Shown here one piece after another: positions 35,705 through 46,295 of a DNA stretch of 64,000 nucleotides. Source of the stretch: Cervus elaphus (Eukaryota > Chordata > Mammalia > Artiodactyla > Cervidae); NCBI RefSeq assembly GCF_910594005.1, contig NC_057838.1, positions 30,186,001 to 30,250,000 of the forward strand, read 5' to 3'. A program made the translations under genes and the position numbers. The notes beneath the pieces were generated by a model. The model had not been told where the DNA came from. It searched no databases and saw nothing but the letters and a program-made list of their open reading frames with translations. Position 1 is the stretch's first letter, and every line of letters starts with the position of its first letter.

Positions 35705-35875
35705 TTAATGTGCACACTCCCATTTAATTTTCAGAACAGTCCTATAAAGGAAATGCTATTACTATCCCCATTTTATAAAGGAGAGACTTGGGAACAAAGT
35801 GAAGTGACTTATCTAAGCAACGCAGTGGAGGTGGTTTTAACATTGAGGCATCTAGCTGCCATGCCCGTGCTGTCA
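35705..35875 (-). repeat. MIR element
   Basis: ACTATCCCCATTTTATAAAG, GAGAGACTTGGGAACAAAGT and GTGACTTATCTAAGCAACGC are antisense MIR, directly beside an L1 tail. Confidence 0.7.
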
Positions 35876-36089
35876 GTAGCCAGGCTGTGCTGCCAGACAT
35901 GAAGGATCTATTTGGTGACTGAGTGAGAAGGGTCAGGCCTGCTACTGACCTGTTTTCAAGGAGGCTGGGGAGACCTTGGCAAGGAGCTCAAGCAGGAATT
36001 CTGCTAGGCTGCAGGCCCGAGGGAATACTGGTGGCTCTCCTCTGATCGATTTTGACTCTGTTAGTGCAGAAAACACGCCTCTTTTGCCC

Positions 36090-36175
36090 ACTGTTGTATT
36101 TCTAAGGCCTAGCACAGGGCCCATGGCCTAGTGGACATGGTAAGTGAATGAATCAAAGAATGAACTAATGAATGA
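36090..36175 (+). repeat. L2 3' end
   Basis: TAAGGCCTAGCACAGGGCCC and a GAATGAATCAAAGAATGAAC tail. Confidence 0.6.
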
Positions 36176-36179
36176 GGAG

Positions 36180-38689
36180 GTTGCCTTTTCTGAAGACAAA
36201 CGTGGAGTCTGACACGTGTAATCTGGTCAAAGGCCACGTCAGTCACACAGTTATCTGAGACTCTGAACATCTGGAGGAGCCAGCAAGGGCTTCCTGGAGG
36301 AGGGAGCATTCCCACTGAGCCTTGATGTGGAGGTGGCAGAAGGGTGGCATTTGGGGTGGGAACACGTGCTGAAAGCCTCGTGTTGCAAGCCCTGGCCCAG
36401 ATGTCACGGACACCTCTCCTGCAGAGGGGACCACACAGGCACTGTATTGAATAAACATCTTCTTCTTTGGCCTGGGACTCTGGCGGGAGCATATTCCTCT
36501 GTCTAGCTTTGGCACACATGGTCCCATTGCATTGGCCAAGGATGCCCGCCCACCCGTCGCCTCCTGCTCCCTCTCCCCTTATCAGCTGAGGATGAACTCC
36601 ACGGAGCTCTCCTGTCAAACGATGCACAAACTATTCCCTTGTAGGGCAAAGACTTGTGGTTCTTTGCAACAATATTTCATAATTTATATATTTGATTAAA
36701 AACCGGAACCTGTGCCAGCAGTCTGCATAATCTAGCATATTGGGATCATTAGCTGCTGTGTCACTCTTCTATTTTAAAACTTTCCATATTTGAACTCGTG
36801 GATGTACATCCTTCACATTTATTAAACTTTTCCCATAAAAACAGCTTAGTAAGTCTCCATCATCTTTCATGGAATAAAAGAAAAAAAAAAAGGCCCCAAT
36901 AAAACCCTGCAGACATTTCCTTTAGGGAATACCATTTTATTTGGACCTTTAAAAACATTTGTCTTTTCTTGCCAGTAATTAAAAAAAAATACCAAGACAA
37001 ATGAGAGTTTTAGTAGCACGATAATTGCTTCAAGATGAGCTCTGTGACTTGGCTTCCTCCATGGCTCTTTGCTATTCTGCTCCCAGGAGTCTGTATTCCC
37101 CAGTCCCAGGATGGCCTCGTCCTCAGATTCCTTAGCTTGGTTCTCTTCTAACTTCCCGAAGTGCTCCTTCCCTGTGCTGTGCTCCTGTAGTTTTATCCAC
37201 CCTCCCTCTCTTTGCCCAGAAGGATTTCCTTTGTCACCTCCAGTCCTAACGGGACCTGTCTTTTCTACAAGGGCCTGACTTATGTGATTTAGGAGTGGCT
37301 GATCCCTTCTCTTCCCCTCAGGGATTGGCTGGTTAATCAAGGCACTGCTCATCAAGGTAGCCTGCCTGTCTGGGCATAGTCATTGTTCAAAGGATTGGCC
37401 ACATGACCCACGTTGGGCCATTCCCAGAAAGCCCAGAAAAGGGAACCCTTTCATTAGGCTCACTGTCTCCAAGGACGAATAAGAGCTTTGTTGCTTCTGG
37501 GGGCTGCGTCTGCTACCATCTGGGTGAACCTGCTTGAGCATGAAGTCGATGCTGAGAAAAACAGTGGTGAGAGATGGAAAAAGGAAGCAGATTCTCAGCT
37601 AGAAAGTAGATTCTAGAATGTGGATTCCCTCCAGTTTTTTCGTTTCGTTATTGTTGTTTAAACTGGTTTGCATTGGACTTCCCTCACTTGCGAGAGAGGC
37701 CTGGATAATATTTCTTCTGTCTACAAGTCCAAATCCTTGCTGTTGTTCAAGAACCAAAGCTGTTCCAGACTCAAACCAAAGGAACTCTTTATGCTCATGC
37801 CTGCAGATTCCATTATCATAGAACTGAGGGAATCACTCCAAGAGATCATTTTGCTTGAAACTAGTAGAATCTGACTGAACACACATCATGCTTGAGAAGA
37901 AGGAGCAAGCACACTTCTTCCTTCAACAGCATCATCTCCAGTCTCAGGTCAAAGGCAGGGAAGTGTGAATGGTCTGCATGCATGCCATGGCACCCTCTCG
38001 GCTTCCATGGAACTGTCTCAGATTTGAAGCCAAACTTTTGGAGCCAAAGGCTGATAACCTAGTGAGTCAAGCACTCATGTCACTATTGCCTGTGTCCCCC
38101 TGGGCAGACTTGACTAAACGTCCAGATGAACCAGGGGGTGTAATGGCTTCAGAACTGTGTCAGTCAAGCTAAAACGCGAGACATCTTGGGTATTAGTCAC
38201 ATTTTTTCGGGCTGCAGTGAACAAGACCTCAATAATGAGAAACTGTATGGTGAGGAAAGGTGTCATACAATTAAGGAATGTGTAGCCCAGCATAGAGTAG
38301 AAGGAAATTGTCTCATGTGACAGAAAAGGCAGAAGTGAGTTCACTGGCTTGATGACATAACCAAGGATCTAGGTACTGTTTAAGTCTCAGCTCCATCTCC
38401 CTCAGTTTATTAACTTGGTTCACGTGTCTCCTCATGGTTCTAAGATGGTGCCAGGAACTCCTACCTGACAGCACCCAACTTAAGAAGACGGGACTGCCTG
38501 AGAAACGGCTGAATCCCAAACTGGGGCGGGAAAACACAAAATGAGCTGAGAGCTCCTTGTGGTGCCAGAATGTAAAATTATGTTCAAGGCATGACGGCGA
38601 CCTGTCAAAAGAGTGTAACAGCCAGCTTGTAAACGTTTTTGTTGGCCATATTTGGGACAGTTTGAGCATCAAAAGTAATAATGAGAATA
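36180..38689. other. Unassigned intergenic sequence
   Basis: No gene is recognised. The 172- and 162-codon minus-strand frames (36109-36627, 36867-37355) show no domain and overlap other frames. The stretch 38150-38690 has the feel of an old repeat but I cannot name it. Confidence 0.45.
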
Positions 38690-39600
38690 GTAGATCATAA
38701 GCAATTTAATAAAATAGACATCTATAACTCCAAACTGACAGAACAATGAATAAATACATAAATAGGGAGAAAATAAAGATTTTCCTTATAGTAGAATGCT
38801 AACTGATAAATATGGAAGGAATGATTGAATTAGAAAAAAATCAGCATTTGGCAACTGTTGTAGTGATAATTAAATCATTCAAGAAACCTCAATGGATACT
38901 GACAAGCAGTGGGTGGAATTTTGATGAGGAATCAGGATATTAACATAGTGTCAAAGTATCTTCCCACAAAATAGTCATTAAGTACAGAGAAAAGGAGTAA
39001 CTTTATAATGGAAGGATCTAGTATAATCAAGTGTTGAAAATTAATATCGACACTGATAGAACAAATAAAAATTTTATATTATCTTACAGGATGCAATGAA
39101 AGGAAAACAGCATCACTTCTGTGGCCTTCCTACCAAAAAAGCATAACCTGCATCTAATTATAAGAGAATATCAATTCTCAAATCCAATTTGATGGACATT
39201 CACTCATTAAGTGACCTTTAATCGTTTAAGATGTTAAGATGGTAACTGTCACAGCAAGAAATAGGATTACTTCCCAACTGAAGAAAGCTAAAAGGGACAA
39301 GTTAAGTAACTGCAGTACGTAATCTTGGACTGGATTTTTTTTGTCATAAAAGACATTATTGGGACAACTGGTGAAATGTGACCAAGATCTGAGAATGAGA
39401 AGGTAGAATGTTAGTCCCTATTTTTGATGTTATCTCACGCTCAGGTTGGAGAACGTCCGTGTTTGTAGGAATCACAGACTGAAATATTCAGGAGCAGCGG
39501 GGCATTGTGTCAGCCAGGCTCTCACACAGTCCAAGAAGTCAGGTTCTTTGTTCTCTTTTTGAGACTCGAAGTTTGAAATTATATCAAAAGAAAAAGAAAG
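38690..39600 (+). mobile_element. Old L1M-type 3' end (source of the inverted copy)
   Basis: AT-rich plus-strand sequence. AGCATAACCTGCATCTAATT, GGACTGGATT, ACAACTGGTGAAATGTGACC, CTGAAATATTCAGGAGCAGC and a GAAATTATATCAAAAG end follow the order of an old L1 3' UTR. The 39094-39354 part is duplicated in inverse orientation at 40277-40539. Confidence 0.6.
39094..39354 (+). repeat. Inverted repeat arm A (source copy)
   Basis: 261 bases from CAATGAAAGGAAAACAGCAT to GTCATAAAAGAC. It lies within a continuous old L1 3' end, so it is the original. By eye it differs from arm B at about four positions: one inserted T, one T-run length difference and two C/T changes. Confidence 0.93.
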
Positions 39601-40276
39601 TAGGGCTGTTCCCTCCAGAGCATCTCTTTTCCTCAAAGAAGCATTTTTAAGTAGCTTCCCTATGGAGAAGCCCCACTGACCTGGCGCAAGTCACGTGCCT
39701 GTCCTCCAGCTGCCAAAAAGGCTGGGAGAATGAGCGTATGTCATGGGAAGTGGGCTGTCCGCACCAAGAAGAAGGAAATGGAGCCAGCAGTGTCTGCCTC
39801 AGGCTGAAGTTCCCATATTCGATTTAGGTGCTTTTGGAACCCACTGCCGTTAGCAACAATGAATCATCCCAGGGCCCTCTGCAATTTGTTCTTTGATTTA
39901 GTTGCTAAGCATTATTCTAAGGATTGGAGACCAAAGATGATGAGAGTATGTGTTGTCTAAGAAGCGCATAGGGGAGCCTTTCTCTAACTAATATTTATAG
40001 CACAACAGAGTCAGTGCAGGGATCGCCATAAGCCTGGGGGATTTGGGGAACACAGGTGAAGGGGAAGGGCACCTACAGCACTCTTGTAGGGAGGGTGAGG
40101 CCGGGGAAGGGGAGTGATGAGCGTGAGAGCTGCTCTTCCTGCTGACGTGGGGATAAGCCATGCATGAGTTATAACACTTTAGAGCACATGTCCTTCCAAT
40201 TCTGATGCAGAATCCCATTCAGCTCTGGAGCCCCATGGACAAGGCAGTAATAGGGCCTTGGGCAATAAGACCTAGG

Positions 40277-40539
40277 GTCTTTTATAACAAAAAAAAATCC
40301 AGTCCAAGATTACATACTGCAGTTACTTAACTTGTCCCTTTTAGCTTTCTTCAGTTGGGAAGTAATCCTATTTCTTGCTGTGACAGTTACCATCTTAACA
40401 TCTTAAACGATTAAAGGTCACTTAATGAGTAGAATGTCCATCAAATTGGATTTGAGAATTGATATTCTCTTATAATTAGATGCAGGTTATGCTTTTTTGG
40501 TAGGAAGGCCACAGAAGTGATGCTGTTTTCCTTTCATTG
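40277..40539 (-). repeat. Inverted repeat arm B (derived copy)
   Basis: Reverse complement of arm A at about 98-99% identity, in unrelated surroundings and without the L1 sequence that flanks arm A. The left junction lies in an imperfect palindrome (AAGACCTAGGGTCTT). No target-site duplication or A-tail is seen, so it was not inserted by retrotransposition. Confidence 0.92.
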
Positions 40540-40679
40540 GGGAACTCTGGGCAAAGCGAGCAGCTGGAGCAGCTAGCAGAGATGGGGGAAGCTGGGGTGT
40601 ATGCATTTGGCTACTGAAAGGAGAGCGGGAAGCAAGGTGGGTTGGGGCCGCGAAAATTAAGAAGCTTGACTACAAAGCT

Positions 40680-40873
40680 AGGAGTGAAAGTCACTCAGTC
40701 TTATCTGACTCTTTGTGACCCCGTGGACTATACACTCCATGGAATTCTCCAGGCCAGAATACTGGAGTGGGTAGCTGTCCCCTTCTCCAGGGGATCTTCC
40801 TAACCCAGGGATTGAACCCAGGCCTCCTGAATCGCAGGCAGATTCTTTACCAGCTGAGCCACCAGGGCAGCCC
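40680..40873 (-). mobile_element. Bov-tA-type SINE, full length
   Basis: Reverse-strand copy from AAAGTCACTCAGTCTTATCT to the head GAGCCACCAGGGCAGCCC. It is flanked by ACAAAGCT (40672-40679 and 40874-40881). Confidence 0.92.
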
Positions 40874-41524
40874 ACAAAGCTTTCCACCTTCTCCTGTGTG
40901 TGAATAAGGGGCCCCTGTTTTGTAGAGGAGAGTGCCCGGGAAGGCTGTGTTTCTGAAAGGTCTAGCTGAGCAGGGTGTGGACAGAGTGAGATTGTGGCAG
41001 GAAGACTCACTAGGAGACCATTGTCAATCTGGGCAGAAAACATCCAAGGTGAAGGACAGCCTTGGGGATGGAAGGAAGAGGTGATGGGAGAGAGGACTGC
41101 ATTGAGTGACCATCAGGAGGGGTGTCAGAAGGGATTCGGGTGTTCCAAGTGCAAGGTCAGTGTCATTAGTAGACACTGGGAAGGCAGCAGTGTGCTCTGG
41201 GTGGTGTCCACCAGGGTCTGTGGGGGACATCAGTCCTGTCCACAATAGTGTGGACAGAGGCACCAGGGCAAACTCAGTCAGGCATCACTCTGGGGCTTCA
41301 TGTACCCCGTGGTCTCTCTGTGCAGCCATCACCAACCCCTGCTGAAGACTCTATGCAGGCTACCTGTTGCTCTTAGGACAGAGACCGGTCTTATCTGCTA
41401 CCCACAAGGCTGATGGCCCCCTTGTGCCTGAGCATGTTCCCTCTCTGGACCTGCCACACCCGTCCATGGACCATGGTCACCACTGTGTCTCCAACAGCAA
41501 TAAATAGGTGTTGAATAACCTGGC

Positions 41525-41705
41525 GCTTCTTCAGCCACAGGGCCTTTGCACATGCCATCCATGCATCCATCTTTAACATCTTCCTTTCCCTCTTCAGATC
41601 TCAGTTCACATGTCGCTTTTCTAGGAACACCTTTCCAGACATCCCTGATTAGGCCCAATCTCTTTCATTTGCTTTATAGAGACACGTTTCCCCACCACCA
41701 CCTTT
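41525..41705 (+). repeat. L2 fragment
   Basis: CACAGGGCCTTTGCACATGC, CTCAGTTCACATGTCGCTTT and ACACCTTTCCAGACATCCCT match L2. A SINE follows at 41714. Confidence 0.75.
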
Positions 41706-41713
41706 ATAGTATC

Positions 41714-41944
41714 CATGTGTACATGCATGCGTGCTCAGTTGCTAAGCTGTGTCTGACTCTTTGGTCGTCTTGTGAACTGTAGTCTGCCAGGCTGCTCTGT
41801 CTGTGGAATTTTCCAGGCAAGAATACTGGAGTGGGTTGCCATTTGCTCTTCCAGGGAATCTTCCTGACCGAGGGATGGAACCTGCGCCTCCTGTGACTCC
41901 TGCATTGGCAGGCAGATTCTTTACCACTGAGCCACTTGGGAAGC
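41714..41944 (-). mobile_element. Bov-tA-type SINE, full length
   Basis: Reverse-strand copy: ATGCGTGCTCAGTTGCTAAG at the tail side and TTTACCACTGAGCCACTTGG at the head side. Flanks TATAGTATC and TATAGCATC look like a duplication. It lies inside or beside an L2 fragment. Confidence 0.9.
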
Positions 41945-43306
41945 TATAGCATCTGTAGTAACAGTTAATTTTAAATCTACTTGTGGGAATATTTGCCCAA
42001 GGCCCATTTCCTGCACAGACTGTGAAGTCCGGGGGCATTGTTCTTTCTGTGAGCACCATCCCCACCTGTACTCAGCAGAGGAATTGGAACTCTATAGTGC
42101 TCAGTGAATATTTATGAATGAATGGATGAGGGAATGTATGAGTGAATATTCCATTGGTGCTACAGGAAGGGCTGAGAAGATTATGTTTCAGAAGCACCTT
42201 CTAGGACAGAATTTCAGTTGGGAGGAGTTGGTCTTCAAGGAACCAGCACAGAAAAGGGATGGGGGAGAAGGGGAGGTCTTGATCCAGAGGAGTTTCTGAA
42301 TGTTTAAGAGAAATAAGGAAACTGAAATCTAGAGAAAGAAAGGTTTTAAGACCAGAAAGACAGTTAAGCCACGTGTTGGAGGGATTTACATGTCAGGGTG
42401 AGGACTTGGTTCTTGAGAGGCAACTGGGAGCCAGGAAGAATGCATCTGGAAGCTTCTCTTTGAGAAGGTGGGCATGGAAGAGAAACAGGGTGGCCAGAGA
42501 GAGCAGCTGGACACAGAGGGCCACAGAGGACCAGGGTGTGGCCGTAGCTGTCACCGGGCTTGCAAAGCGTGTGAATGGGGTGTTGTAGACAAGAGGATGT
42601 GAGTGAGAGCTGGGTGGCGAAGGTAAAGAAATTGGGCAGTTTAAGAAAGAAGGCCATGGTTGACTGGACTGTGAGCTACTAAGACTCGGGTCTTTTTACA
42701 CTTAAATCCCCAGTAGAAAGGAAAATGTCTTTTTTTCCTGAAACTGGGGGAAGGAAATGAATTTGGAGGCTGTAAGTGCACCGAGGTCATAAAAGAGAGA
42801 CTAGCCAACGAACTAGTCTGTTTGGTTGGCAACATTTACAAAAGGGAGTGATTTCTCATGAAGTCCATATTTCCTCAGGTCGGCCTGCACTGGTCAGCAT
42901 GTCCCATGCGGCACCCACTGGTTGAGCTGAGGTGGCCCTTTCTGAACGCTCCACCTGGTCTCACTCCCAGAGGGGCTCACTCATCACCTGCCTCAGCTCT
43001 GAGAGCACTGAATTGCCGCTCCTGTTTCTAGGAGGCTGCTTTTAGGTTCCCGTGAAACACGACACTCTCATTTCCATCGGTGTCCTGGGGCTACCTGGAA
43101 CTGGGCTATGGGGGTTCTGCCCTGAGGACCTACAGTCCCCAAAGAAGTCTGATGAGACACAGCTGAGGAAGAGACGCACCAGCGTTCCCGGGGCCTTCTG
43201 CCGCCAGCGCTGGCATTCAGGGTCTTGGGGCAAAATAGATGTCCTGAAAAGATGGCCACGTGGAAATAAATAATGAGATCAAGGTGTATGAGAACTTCAT
43301 AAAACT

Positions 43307-43312
43307 TTTATT
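43307..43312 (-). promoter_or_regulatory. Poly(A) signal AATAAA (distal, LMCD1)
   Basis: TTTATT on the plus strand reads AATAAA on the LMCD1 strand, about 475 bases after the stop codon. It is the better candidate for the main 3' end because of its distance. No strong GU-rich element is obvious beyond it. Confidence 0.6.
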
Positions 43313-43340
43313 GGTGTATTTATCATGCCAACATTATTTT

Positions 43341-43346
43341 TTTATT
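43341..43346 (-). promoter_or_regulatory. Poly(A) signal AATAAA (proximal, LMCD1)
   Basis: A second AATAAA on the LMCD1 strand, 34 bases before the distal one, in an A-rich context. It could give a slightly shorter 3' end or be unused. Confidence 0.4.
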
Positions 43347-43787
43347 TAAAATTCAAATCCCATTTGAAAAGGAGGCAACAAAAGATCGTTGGGATCCCAG
43401 GCTGCTCCCGGAGGAGCCTCCACATTCACGAGAAAGCACGCACACCCTACAGCTACAGGATTTGATCACTCGGAGTTGCATTCTGGGAAACTCCTCCTAG
43501 AGAGCCCTGGCAGGATGCCTTTCGTTGGTAGCGGGGAAACAACAACAACAAAAACAAAACAACTGCATCCTAGGACTTCTCAGAACATCTTTGGCTTTGA
43601 AACTCTTGACCCTGAAGGATCCATCACCACCCAACCTAGAATATATGTGTATATACATATTCCCACTGGAAAAAAGATGACTGTTTTTGTTGCTGGCTGT
43701 CTCGCCAGACCCTTAGGATGGCCTTGGCGTGCTGGGCTCCCCTCCGCAGCAGGATCCTGTGGGTCCCGGCCGCGGGCAGTCAGCCCT

Positions 43788-43946
43788 TCAGGAGCGTTTG
43801 GACTTGCTGCATGTCGGGCACAGGAGCTGACCCTTGGTGACGATGTACGCCCGGCCGCCCAGCTGCTGCTCGCAGCCCTCACAGACAAAGTGCTTTCGAT
43901 GCCAAGCCAGGTCTTCCACCCGCTGGTAGTCCTCTGAGAAGATTAT
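43788..43946 (-). CDS. LMCD1: LMCD1 last coding exon: remainder of LIM2 and stop codon
   Basis: The coding part of the terminal exon encodes 52 residues and ends in TGA at 43790-43788. The acceptor CTCCCCTCCACAG precedes 43946. The product starts [20 protein letters not shown] and ends [10 protein letters not shown]. With CSGC from the previous exon it completes LIM2. The first zinc site is C-x2-C with H-x2-H (WHRKH), a histidine standing in the usual fourth cysteine position or nearby. The second is C-x2-C (CEGC) with C-x2-C (CPTC). The basic C-terminal tail SKSKRS is typical of LMCD1. The open frame on the opposite strand over this exon is a shadow. Confidence 0.96.
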   Translation of the reverse strand: MIFSEDYQRVEDLAWHRKHFVCEGCEQQLGGRAYIVTKGQLLCPTCSKSKRS

Positions 43947-44454
43947 CTGTGGAGGGGAGCAGAAGACACGGACAATTCAGGCTCTGTCTTGAGGAGACAG
44001 CATGTGAGATGGTGGTCCCCCCTACCGCATTCTTGTTATGTCCTTTAAATGCTTCAGTGGAGAAATCAGACATAAGTCTCAGGCAGTAAGTACAGTATGT
44101 GATCAAGATCATGGCTGCATCTTAGCATCTTGGATGGAAAAAAAAAAACACAACAACCCTCCACTGTTGGCAGGTTTTACGAATCTGGCATCTGGGATGC
44201 TCTGTGGGTCAAATCCAAAGCCCAGTCGTGCTCTGAGCTGGTGAAGACCGCCTCACTACAGCCAAGTGGCCAATGGCCAATCTGCAAGAGCAGGCACACC
44301 CAGCGTGACTTGGGCTTGGAGCAAAGTAAACTTTGGGACATCTGCGCGATCTGGTGAGGAACCAGAGAGCAGAACCGCAAACTGGTTAAATGTGCCTTCT
44401 CATTTCGAGGTCAAACAGGGACCAGGTATGAATGTTCATTTAAATACTTAACAG

Positions 44455-44715
44455 CGCATGACTTGGGGCAAATTTCTCAACCTCCCTGTGCCTCAGTTTC
44501 CACATCTGTAGGATGGGGATATAAATACCACCCAGCCCAGGGGGTTTTATGAGTGCTCCAAGTGTTGCTGCAGATGGAGTACTCAGAATGTAACGGAGAC
44601 AAAGTCAAGGCTGTGTGGTTAGCACTGACCCCTCTGAGCTGCATTTTCCTCAGATGTCAGATGGAGATAGTGATTCCCTCCCTGTAAAAGGCTGTTGTGA
44701 GATGTAAACGGCACG
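44455..44715 (+). repeat. MIR fragments
   Basis: AATTTCTCAACCTCCCTGTG, CCTCAGTTTCCACATCTGTA (44470-44560), then a second piece CTGCATTTTCCTCAGATGTC near 44640. Confidence 0.7.
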
Positions 44716-45188
44716 TCACAGAAAAGTCTACAGCACATTAGGACGAGGAGGGGTTACCGCGAACATACCGTGGTCCTCACAGTGTGAGCTGGGGGCCGGG
44801 CCTGCTCACAGCCCTTTTCCTTTCTTAATGCTCTTGCTGACACAGTTACAGTGTAGGAGGATTACAGGGTCTTAACTTCTCACAGAGACCAACATGTGGA
44901 AGGCGGGAGGGGAAGATGCTAGCTCAGAGTGAAGAAGGCATTTCTAACCCTCACGAGTGCCAAAGGTGAAGGTAGCGAGTTTCCCGTCACCAAGGGCATG
45001 CAGACAGTGGTTGTTACTGTCATAGCGATTACTGTCACTCTTCACACACCTGTGAGTGCCTCTGGTCTAGACCCGTATTGGAGAGCCGCACCCCTTTCCT
45101 AGCATCTCTGTTGGATTGTCTTATGTTGATGCTACATGTTACGGTAAAACTGTTGTCTCATTGTGTATTATGTGATCCTAAGAGTCAC

Positions 45189-45362
45189 AGGCAGGAGGAG
45201 AAGGGGACGACAGAGGATGAGATGGCTGGATGGCATCACCGACTCGATGGGCATGAGTTTGAGTAAACTCCGGGAGCTGGTGATGGACAGGGAGGCCTGA
45301 AGTGCTGCGATTCATGGGGTCGCAGAGAGTTGGACACGACTGAGTGACTGAACTGAACTGAA
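45189..45362 (+). mobile_element. BovB 3' terminal fragment
   Basis: GGCAGGAGGAGAAGGGGACG through GACACGACTGAGTGACTGAA, then CTGAACTGAA: the last 170 bases of BovB, including the pentamer tail. It is antisense to LMCD1. Confidence 0.9.
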
Positions 45363-45389
45363 GAGTCAAGGCAGCTCCTATTTTTTCAG

Positions 45390-45725
45390 TCACTAGGTTG
45401 GGCCCATGCCAAGCATTTTCAGTCATGATCTCGTTTGTCCTCACAGCAACTGCACGGGGTGGGCACTGTTACCCTCCCACTTTTTAGGTGATAAAACTGT
45501 GACACAGGAGTTAGGGACCCATATGCAGAGCCAGGTGTGAACGTGTTCTGTCTGCCTCCGGGTGACACCCCATGATGTTCTGAGCACTTACTAAGTGCCA
45601 GGCCTCTTGCCAAGGATAAGATTTGACAGGTGCTCTGTGTCCCACCCATCCCAACAGACCTGGGGCAGGAACTAATTTCTGCCCATTTTGCAGATGGGAA
45701 AACAGAGGCCGAGAGTGTGAAGGGG
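45390..45725 (-). repeat. MIR fragments (two pieces)
   Basis: Antisense MIR-like sequence at 45400-45545 (CCTCACAGCAACTGCACGGG) and at 45575-45725 (GAGCACTTACTAAGTGCCAG, ATTTTGCAGATGGGAAAACA). Confidence 0.6.
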
Positions 45726-45851
45726 CTCTGCGCCCCAGTCTTCCTACCTGTGGATCACATCATTGGTGAAACCACACTCTCCTGGGCCTCGGGGTCGTCT
45801 CCTGCAGTCAGAGGCACGCCTACCCCACTGTCCACCCCCACAGGTTCTCAC

Positions 45852-46067
45852 CTCATCGCAGCCGGAGCACCGGGGCCGCAGGCTCTCGCAGTAGTGACGG
45901 CCACACCAGGGCGCCCCATCCTTCCAGAAGTAGATGAGGTCCACCAGCGGCTCAGAGCACTTGATGCACACGAAGCAGGCAGGATGCCACTGCTTGCTGT
46001 AGCCTGCCCTGTCTGAGTAGACCACAGGGCTCTCGGCGGGGGCCACTCCCTTGCAGAGCTCACAGAC
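45852..46067 (-). CDS. LMCD1: LMCD1 coding exon: LIM1 domain and first cysteine pair of LIM2
   Basis: This 216-bp exon encodes 72 residues in phase 0. The acceptor is CCCTTCCTTCCAG and the donor GTGAGA starts at 45851. It encodes a complete LIM zinc-binding domain. The first zinc site is C-x2-C (CELC, residues 2-5) with H-x2-C (HPAC). The second is C-x2-C (CIKC) with C-x2-H (CGRH). Between them lie the segments [15 protein letters not shown] and [17 protein letters not shown], which are characteristic of LMCD1. The exon closes with CSGCDE, the first cysteine pair of LIM2, so LIM2 is split by the following intron. LIM domains bind proteins rather than DNA; in LMCD1 they take part in GATA6 binding. 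No frameshift or lost zinc ligand is seen. Confidence 0.96.
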
Positions 46068-46127
46068 CTGGAAGGAAGGGTGGGGGTGGACCCCCAGGAC
46101 ATGAAGCAGTCAGGAGTGCATCATGAC

Positions 46128-46290
46128 CCAGGTTCCAGGGTTCACTCCAGTCCTCTGCTTCCTGGGTGATCTTGAGCAAGTTACGGAACCTCTCTGTTCT
46201 TCAGTTTTCTCATGTGCAGAGTGTAATAATAATACTACCTACCTAGCAGGTAGCTGTGAGGACTCAAGTGCTTGTTTAGTACAGTGATTC
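46128..46290 (+). repeat. MIR element
   Basis: TGATCTTGAGCAAGTTACGG, AACCTCTCTGTTCTTCAGTT and GTAATAATAATACTACCTAC: a good plus-strand MIR just upstream of the LIM1 exon acceptor. Confidence 0.8.
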
Positions 46291-46295
46291 TCACA

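Larger units (their letters stand above)
40882..43289. other. Intergenic sequence just downstream of LMCD1
   Basis: Contains L2 sequence (41525-41705, plus a possible tail near 42085-42145) and one SINE. The rest is unique with no supported gene. Confidence 0.55.
43290..43787 (-). other. LMCD1: LMCD1 3' untranslated region
   Basis: Sequence between the LMCD1 stop codon and the likely cleavage site. Two AATAAA hexamers (minus strand) lie at 43341-43346 and 43307-43312. Cleavage 10-30 bases past the second would fall near 43280-43297, giving a 3' UTR of about 0.5 kb. No repeat is recognised inside it. The 3' end is inferred from the signals only. Confidence 0.7.
43947..45851 (-). other. LMCD1: LMCD1 intron between LIM1 exon and last exon
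   Basis: A 1.9-kb phase-0 intron with GTGAGA donor and CACAG acceptor, interrupting LIM2 right after its first cysteine pair. It contains a BovB 3' end (45189-45362) and MIR fragments near 44455-44715 and 45390-45725. Nothing else is recognised. Confidence 0.9.

Noticed and set aside
1..43289. Possible 3' exons of the convergent neighbour expected from human synteny (SSUH2)
   Set aside because: I found no frame with its cysteine-rich or other recognisable sequence; the neighbour probably lies beyond the left edge.
43389..43937. 182-codon plus-strand frame over the LMCD1 terminal exon
   Set aside because: It is the antisense shadow of the LIM2 exon and 3' UTR; the minus strand carries the conserved zinc-binding residues and the splice site.
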